A DNA stretch of 64,000 bases from Clostridia bacterium (GTDB lineage: Bacteria; Bacillota; Clostridia; Lutisporales; Lutisporaceae): contig DASPIR010000021.1 of the NCBI GenBank assembly GCA_035628995.1, forward strand, positions 59,859-123,858, read 5' to 3'. The position numbers were made by a program, and so were the translations under genes. Below the pieces are notes generated by a model, which had not been told where the DNA came from, ran no database searches, and saw nothing but the letters and a program-made list of their open reading frames with translations. How positions within the stretch are numbered: position 1 is the stretch's first letter; every line of letters begins with the position of its first letter. This document shows, one piece after another, positions 58,633 to 64,000 of this stretch.

Positions 58633-60441
58633 ATGGCAAGTGATAGACAAGAACATATCAGGAATTTCTGCATAATAGCTCATATAGACCACGGAAAGTC
58701 AACTTTAGCTGACAGGCTCATTGAAAAGACCGGCGTTATTTCCAGCAGAGATATGGAAGCGCAGGTACTTGACAACATGGATCTCGAAAGAGAAAGAGGA
58801 ATCACAATAAAGCTTCAATCCATCAAGCTTGGTTATAAAGCGCAGGACGGACAGGAATATACCTTCAATCTTATTGATACCCCTGGACATGTGGATTTTA
58901 CCTATGAGGTATCCAGGAGTCTTGCTGCCTGTGAGGGGGCAGTACTTGTAGTTGATGCTACTCAGGGTATTGAAGCCCAGACTTTGGCAAATGTATATCT
59001 TGCCTTGGACAACAATTTGGAGTTATATCCCGTTATCAACAAAATCGACCTTCCCAGCGCAGATCCTGAGTTTGTAAAGAAGGAAATCGAGGATGTAATA
59101 GGTCTTGATTCCTCTTATGCTGCATTAGTGTCTGCCAAGGAGGGCTTGAATATTGAAGAGGTTCTTGAAGGTATAGTCAAGTATATACCCCATCCGACTG
59201 GAGATGAGGAGGCACCGCTTAAAGCGTTGATTTTCGACTCTTTCTACGACAGCTATAGAGGGGTCATAGCATATATAAGAATAATAGACGGAGTACTGAA
59301 GCCGGGCATGAAAATGCGAATGATGCAAAACGGCAAGGAGTATGAGGTGGTTGAGGTAGGTACAATGAAGCCTCAATTGAACCCCACGGGAATACTTATG
59401 GCGGGTGATGTAGGCTATGTGTCTGCCAGCATCAAGAATGTAAAGGATATTCATGTCGGCGATACCATAACAAATGCGGACAATCCTTGTAAAGAAGCGC
59501 TTCACGGTTACAGGAAGGTTACATCCATGGTATATTGCGGTATTTATCCGGCTGACGGCGCTGATTATGACAATCTTAGAGATGCTCTTGAAAAGCTGCA
59601 GCTTAATGATGCGGCACTGCTTTTCGAGCCGGAAACCTCGATAGCGTTGGGCTTTGGCTTCAGATGCGGTTTCCTGGGACTTCTTCATATGGAAATAATT
59701 CAAGAGAGACTTGAAAGAGAGTACAATCTTAACCTGGTAACCACTGCACCCAGCGTAATATACCACATAACAAAAACCAACGGCGAAATGCTGGAGGTAT
59801 CAAATCCGACGAACATGCCCGATATACAGGAAATAGATTTTATGGAGGAACCGATTGTAAAGGCAACAGTCATGACTCCGACAGAATATGTAGGCGCAAT
59901 TATGGAGCTCTGCCAGAGCCGAAGAGGTACCTTCAAGGATATGCAATACATGGAAGCAAAAAGGGCGATTATTCATTATGAACTGCCCTTGAATGAGATA
60001 ATATATGACTTCTTCGACGCGTTGAAATCCAGGACAAAGGGCTATGCCTCCTTTGATTACGAGCTTATGGGCTACGAGAAATCAGAGCTTGTAAAGCTGG
60101 ATATACTGCTAAATACCGAGACTGTAGACGCACTTTCATTTATAGTTCACAAAGAAAAAGCATATGCCCGTGGAAGGTCTATGGTTGAAAAGCTCAAGAA
60201 CGTAATTCCAAGGCAGATGTTTGAGATCCCCATACAAGCAGCCATCGGCGGCAAGATTATTGCCAGGGAAACAGTGAAAGCAATGCGAAAAGACGTACTC
60301 GCCAAATGCTATGGCGGGGACATAACAAGAAAGAAGAAGCTTTTGGAAAAGCAGAAGGAAGGAAAGAAGAGAATGAGGCAGGTAGGAAGCGTAGAACTGC
60401 CGCAGGAAGCCTTCATGTCAGTCCTTAAGCTTGACGATTAA
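58633..60441 (+). CDS. lepA: translation factor LepA (EF4)
   Basis: This 602-residue GTPase acts on the ribosome during initiation or back-translocation. Its G domain has [14 protein letters not shown] (about 16-29), DTPGHVDF and NKIDLP. The domains II to V resemble EF-G, and a C-terminal LepA-specific domain contains [38 protein letters not shown] (split over about 515-552) and [32 protein letters not shown] precedes the ATG. It overlaps no other gene and precedes hemW by 19 bases. Confidence 0.97.
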   Translation: MASDRQEHIRNFCIIAHIDHGKSTLADRLIEKTGVISSRDMEAQVLDNMDLERERGITIKLQSIKLGYKAQDGQEYTFNLIDTPGHVDFTYEVSRSLAACEGAVLVVDATQGIEAQTLANVYLALDNNLELYPVINKIDLPSADPEFVKKEIEDVIGLDSSYAALVSAKEGLNIEEVLEGIVKYIPHPTGDEEAPLKALIFDSFYDSYRGVIAYIRIIDGVLKPGMKMRMMQNGKEYEVVEVGTMKPQLNPTGILMAGDVGYVSASIKNVKDIHVGDTITNADNPCKEALHGYRKVTSMVYCGIYPADGADYDNLRDALEKLQLNDAALLFEPETSIALGFGFRCGFLGLLHMEIIQERLEREYNLNLVTTAPSVIYHITKTNGEMLEVSNPTNMPDIQEIDFMEEPIVKATVMTPTEYVGAIMELCQSRRGTFKDMQYMEAKRAIIHYELPLNEIIYDFFDALKSRTKGYASFDYELMGYEKSELVKLDILLNTETVDALSFIVHKEKAYARGRSMVEKLKNVIPRQMFEIPIQAAIGGKIIARETVKAMRKDVLAKCYGGDITRKKKLLEKQKEGKKRMRQVGSVELPQEAFMSVLKLDD

Positions 60442-60460
60442 GAAAACAAGGGTGAAGCAA

Positions 60461-61585
60461 ATGAAAGAAGTTGGGTTGTACATCCATATACCCTTTTGCA
60501 GGAGCAAGTGCCTGTATTGTGATTTCAACTCCTATGAATGCAGGGAAGGCGATGCAGCTGACTATGTTGCGGCGCTTCTCCGGGAACTGGAAGCATACCA
60601 GGAAAAATACAACTTCATATATAAGACAGTTTTTATCGGTGGGGGTACTCCCACCGTTATTAATTATTTTTTGATAGGCGACCTTATGGAAAAGATTGCA
60701 CCCTATATAAAGGCAGGGGCGGAAATAAGTATGGAATCCAACCCGGGGACAGTTACCTATGAAAGCCTCAAGTACTATAGAAGCCTGGGAATAAACAGGC
60801 TGAGCATAGGCTTGCAGGCATGGCAGGATATACTGCTTAAGGGGTTAGGAAGGATTCACAATACAGAGGATTTCCTGAATGCATATAGTAGTGCAAGGAA
60901 AGCAGGTTTTGAAAACATAAATGCAGACCTAATGTTCGCACTTCCCAATCAGACCTTGCCCATGTGGAAGGAAACTGTGGAGAAGGTATGTGAGCTGGGC
61001 GTGGAGCATATTTCCTGCTATAGTCTCAAATTAGAGGAAGGGACCAAACTCTGGGAAATGCATGAAAAGGACAGGATACAGCTGCCTGATGAGGAAATAG
61101 ACAGGGAAATGTATAAGGCAGCTGAGGATATAATGAATGAGCACGGCTACAGTCAGTATGAGATATCCAATTTTGCACAAAAAAATATGGAATGCAAGCA
61201 TAACCTCATATATTGGAGAAACGAGGAATATCTCGGGGTCGGGGCAGGAAGCCATTCCAAGATTGATGGCAGAAGGTTCTGGAATTACAGGGATATTGAT
61301 CAATATAGGAATATTATGCTGCAGGGGGATCTGCCGGTTGAAGGACACGAGGAGCTTTCACAGGATGAGGATATGTGGGAAACGATATTCCTGGCGCTAA
61401 GACTTAATGAAGGACTGGATTTGCCTGAATTTGAAAGAAAGTATGGAGTGGACTTCCAAAGCAGATACGGGGGCGCCCTGGATAAGCTCACAGCCAATGG
61501 ACTTGTTTTTACGGAAGCAGGCAGACTGAAGCTTACTGATATAGGAAGAGATTTATCCAATTCTGTTTTTATTGAATTTATTTGA
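60461..61585 (+). CDS. hemW: radical SAM haem chaperone HemW
   Basis: A 374-residue radical SAM protein with the [4Fe-4S] motif C-x3-C-x2-C in IPFCRSKCLYCDFNSY (about 12-27). It also has GGGTPT, ESNPGT, RLSIGLQAW and a HemN C-terminal domain. It lies between lepA and hrcA as in Bacillus. Proteins of this clade act as haem chaperones rather than coproporphyrinogen dehydrogenases, and that is the likelier role. The ATG at 60461 with GGGTGAAG upstream gives the usual start. Confidence 0.92.
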   Translation: MKEVGLYIHIPFCRSKCLYCDFNSYECREGDAADYVAALLRELEAYQEKYNFIYKTVFIGGGTPTVINYFLIGDLMEKIAPYIKAGAEISMESNPGTVTYESLKYYRSLGINRLSIGLQAWQDILLKGLGRIHNTEDFLNAYSSARKAGFENINADLMFALPNQTLPMWKETVEKVCELGVEHISCYSLKLEEGTKLWEMHEKDRIQLPDEEIDREMYKAAEDIMNEHGYSQYEISNFAQKNMECKHNLIYWRNEEYLGVGAGSHSKIDGRRFWNYRDIDQYRNIMLQGDLPVEGHEELSQDEDMWETIFLALRLNEGLDLPEFERKYGVDFQSRYGGALDKLTANGLVFTEAGRLKLTDIGRDLSNSVFIEFI

Positions 61586-61588
61586 AGC

Positions 61589-61616
61589 ATTCCTATGAAA
61601 AATAGGAATTTTTTTT
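61589..61616 (+). terminator. terminator after hemW
   Basis: An 8-bp ATTCCTAT/ATAGGAAT stem followed by eight T residues. Confidence 0.85.
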
Positions 61617-61626
61617 CGCAAACCTA

Positions 61627-61655
61627 TTGACAAAAATATTTACCAATGATATTTT
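61627..61655 (+). promoter_or_regulatory. promoter of the hrcA-grpE-dnaK operon
   Basis: TTGACA at 61627-61632, 17 bases, TATTTT at 61650-61655, placing the start just upstream of the CIRCE element. Confidence 0.75.
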
Positions 61656-61665
61656 AAAGACAGAA

Positions 61666-61692
61666 TTAGCACTCGATACAATAGAGTGCTAA
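61666..61692. promoter_or_regulatory. CIRCE operator (HrcA binding site)
   Basis: TTAGCACTC (61666-61674), nine bases, GAGTGCTAA (61684-61692): an exact match to the CIRCE inverted repeat that HrcA binds to repress class I heat-shock genes. Confidence 0.97.
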
Positions 61693-61709
61693 CAAGGGTG
61701 GTGAAACGG

Positions 61710-62741
61710 ATGGACCTGGGAGAAAGGAAAAGACTTATTCTTCAAGCTATAATAGAAGATTATATAAACACTGCTGAGCCTGTCGGATCACGTACCATAT
61801 CCAAGAAGTACCTGACAGGAACAAGCCCTGCAACTATAAGAAATGAAATGGCTGACCTGGAGGAGATGGGCTTTATAGAACAGCCTCATACTTCGGCAGG
61901 AAGAATTCCCTCAGACAAAGGCTACCGACTTTACGTAGATAAGATTATGAGACAGAAAACAGTTAATGAAGCTCAGAGGGAAATGATAAAGAAGGAGTTC
62001 CTTGACACCCTGGGAGAGATTGACCGTCTGGTTAAGCATGCATCCAGGCTGCTTTCTCAAATGACTCAATACACATCCATAGTAATGGCCCCACAGCTCC
62101 GCAGAACCGGATTGAAGCAGATACAGCTCATTAGGATAGATAAGGCTACTGTTCTTGCAGTAATAATAACGGATGCGGGGATAGTCAAGAACAGCGTTCT
62201 CAGGCTTGTGCAGGATGTGCATCCTGATGCCCTGATAAGGATAACAAATATGCTTAACGACAAGCTGGCAGGGTTGGGAATGGAGGACATAGAGAACTTT
62301 GACCTTGAATACATGAGAAATAATTCCATGGGTCATGGAGAGATTATAGAACAGATTGTCCCCGAGCTGATACAGACACTATTCTACTCAGATACTGCAG
62401 ATGTATACCATGATGGGGTGTCAAACATTCTGAATCTGCCTGAATATAGTGATATAAACAAGGCAAGGAGCTTCCTAAATACAATGGAGGAAAAGGACCT
62501 TTTGTTCAAAGTCCTGAATGATGTCAAAGGCGATGTAAATGTAAGCATAGGAAGTGAAAACCAGCTTGAGCAGTTCAAGGACTGCAGCTTGATTACGGCA
62601 ACCTATAGGATAAACGGCAAAACAATAGGCTCTGTCGGAATAATAGGACCCACAAGGATGGAGTATGGAAAAGCCATCTCAATTGTGGAGTACATGACTA
62701 ACAATCTTAGTGACATGTTGACAAAGATCCTCAAACGTTAA
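61710..62741 (+). CDS. hrcA: heat-inducible transcription repressor HrcA
   Basis: This 343-residue repressor binds CIRCE and loses activity when GroEL is busy. It has an N-terminal winged helix (LGERKRLILQAIIEDYINTAEPVGSRTISKKY at about 3-34, then SPATIRNEMADLEEMGFIEQPHTSAGRIPS) and a GAF-like C-terminal domain ending GSVGIIGPTRMEYGKAISIVEYM. The ATG at 61710 lies 17 bases after CIRCE, with GGGTGGTG upstream. It is autoregulated. Confidence 0.96.
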   Translation: MDLGERKRLILQAIIEDYINTAEPVGSRTISKKYLTGTSPATIRNEMADLEEMGFIEQPHTSAGRIPSDKGYRLYVDKIMRQKTVNEAQREMIKKEFLDTLGEIDRLVKHASRLLSQMTQYTSIVMAPQLRRTGLKQIQLIRIDKATVLAVIITDAGIVKNSVLRLVQDVHPDALIRITNMLNDKLAGLGMEDIENFDLEYMRNNSMGHGEIIEQIVPELIQTLFYSDTADVYHDGVSNILNLPEYSDINKARSFLNTMEEKDLLFKVLNDVKGDVNVSIGSENQLEQFKDCSLITATYRINGKTIGSVGIIGPTRMEYGKAISIVEYMTNNLSDMLTKILKR

Positions 62742-62774
62742 GGTGAAAATATTAGCTTAAAGGTGGTCAGATTA

Positions 62775-63380
62775 ATGAAGCATAAGAAGCACACTTCAGA
62801 GGAAGCAGAGCAGGTTAAAAACATGGATACCGAGGCTTCCGGGGAAATTTCCGAAACAGATGTGAAGGCTGGAGAGCAGGCTGATGATGCCTGCGCCGAC
62901 AAGCCGGAAGAATGCATAGACAAAGAGGTTGAAGAACTCAGGAAGCAATCGGAGGAAAACTACAACAGACTTCTCAGGATGCAAGCGGATTTTGACAATT
63001 ATAAAAAGAGAGTCGCCAAGGAAAGGGAAGAAATGTACGGCGTCGCTCTGGAAACCATTGTACAGCAGCTGCTCCCTGTGGTTGACAACATAGAACGGGC
63101 TGCGGCAGCCTTCAGAAACGATCAGCTGGATGAGAAATATATTAATGGTGTGGGAATGGTATGCAAACAGCTGCTGGAGGTTCTGGACAGGAACGGGGTC
63201 AAGGAAATTGAAGCCTTAGAGCAGGAATTTGATCCTAATATACATCATGCTGTAATGCAGGTGCCTGTTGAGAATGAGGATGAGGGAGAAAACAAGGTAA
63301 AAGAAGTATTCCAGAAGGGATACATACTAGGCAGCAAAGTAATCAGGCCAGCACTGGTAAAGGTGTCGGCAAAGCAATAA
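62775..63380 (+). CDS. grpE: nucleotide exchange factor GrpE
   Basis: This 201-residue DnaK cochaperone has an acidic disordered N-terminus (to about 55) and a long coiled coil (VEELRKQSEENYNRLLRMQADFDNYKKRVAKEREE, about 55-90). The C-terminal beta domain contains NGVGMVCKQLLEVLDRNGVKEI and GYILGSKVIRPALVKV. The ATG at 62775 follows AAAGGTGG. It lies between hrcA and dnaK in the heat-shock operon. Confidence 0.96.
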   Translation: MKHKKHTSEEAEQVKNMDTEASGEISETDVKAGEQADDACADKPEECIDKEVEELRKQSEENYNRLLRMQADFDNYKKRVAKEREEMYGVALETIVQQLLPVVDNIERAAAAFRNDQLDEKYINGVGMVCKQLLEVLDRNGVKEIEALEQEFDPNIHHAVMQVPVENEDEGENKVKEVFQKGYILGSKVIRPALVKVSAKQ

Positions 63381-63411
63381 TTGACTAAAATATTAAGGAG
63401 GAAAACTATAA

Positions 63412-64000
<589 letters not shown>

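Overview
The window looks like chromosomal DNA of an endospore-forming, anaerobic Clostridia-type Firmicute, moderately AT-rich. The evidence is the gene orders rplU-prp-rpmA-spo0B-like-obgE and rpsT-gpr-spoIIP-yqxA-like-lepA-hemW-hrcA-grpE-dnaK, an alpha/beta SASP gene, a CIRCE operator, a kip/pxp-type operon, frequent TTG starts with strong AGGAGG ribosome binding sites, and a complete selenocysteine toolkit (selD, selA, selB and tRNA-Sec). I do not name a genus.

Layout. 1-4.3 kb: end of a probable RNase G, a promoter and L21 leader, rplU-prp-rpmA, a Spo0B-like histidine kinase, obgE and yhbY. 4.3-9.3 kb: malic enzyme, split transketolase, an MBL hydrolase and a CAT-like acyltransferase. 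9.4-16.1 kb: an aromatic amino acid operon (DAHP synthase, tyrA, aroA, aroC, pheA, aroE). It is preceded by its own promoter, a Phe/Tyr-rich leader peptide, a terminator and a possible antiterminator. 16.1-24 kb: DUF5667 protein, nadD-yqeK-LCP-rsfS, a YheO-type regulator, ridA, a D,D-carboxypeptidase and comEA. 24.2-28.7 kb: selD (itself a selenoprotein with an in-frame UGA and SECIS hairpin), selA and selB. 28.8-34.8 kb: small accessory genes. These include two paralogous zinc-ribbon genes with matching structured leaders, and a divergent gene pair driven from one 47-bp palindrome. 34.9-40.9 kb: IclR regulator plus the 5-oxoprolinase operon pxpA-NRAMP-pxpB-pxpC-DUF1445.

40.95-44.3 kb: a small decayed integrative element sits in the tRNA-Sec gene. 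It is bounded by a 65-bp duplication running from the anticodon loop to CCA. It carries an integrase remnant, an ImmA/IrrE-like HEXXH protein and two unrecognised proteins with cysteine pairs. 44.5-53.5 kb: SASP, AEC transporter, AlaX, small membrane proteins, hydrolases and ComEC. 53.5-64 kb: dispersed repeats, holA, rpsT, gpr, spoIIP, lepA, hemW and the hrcA heat-shock operon, running off the end inside dnaK.

The most notable non-coding signals are: the paired zinc-ribbon leaders (A-B-A'-B' topology overlapping the Shine-Dalgarno); an approximately 85-bp dispersed element, present twice, whose two hairpin arms covary; the Phe/Tyr attenuator; the symmetric divergent promoter palindrome; and the integration event that reconstitutes selC. 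All calls were made by eye, without database searches.
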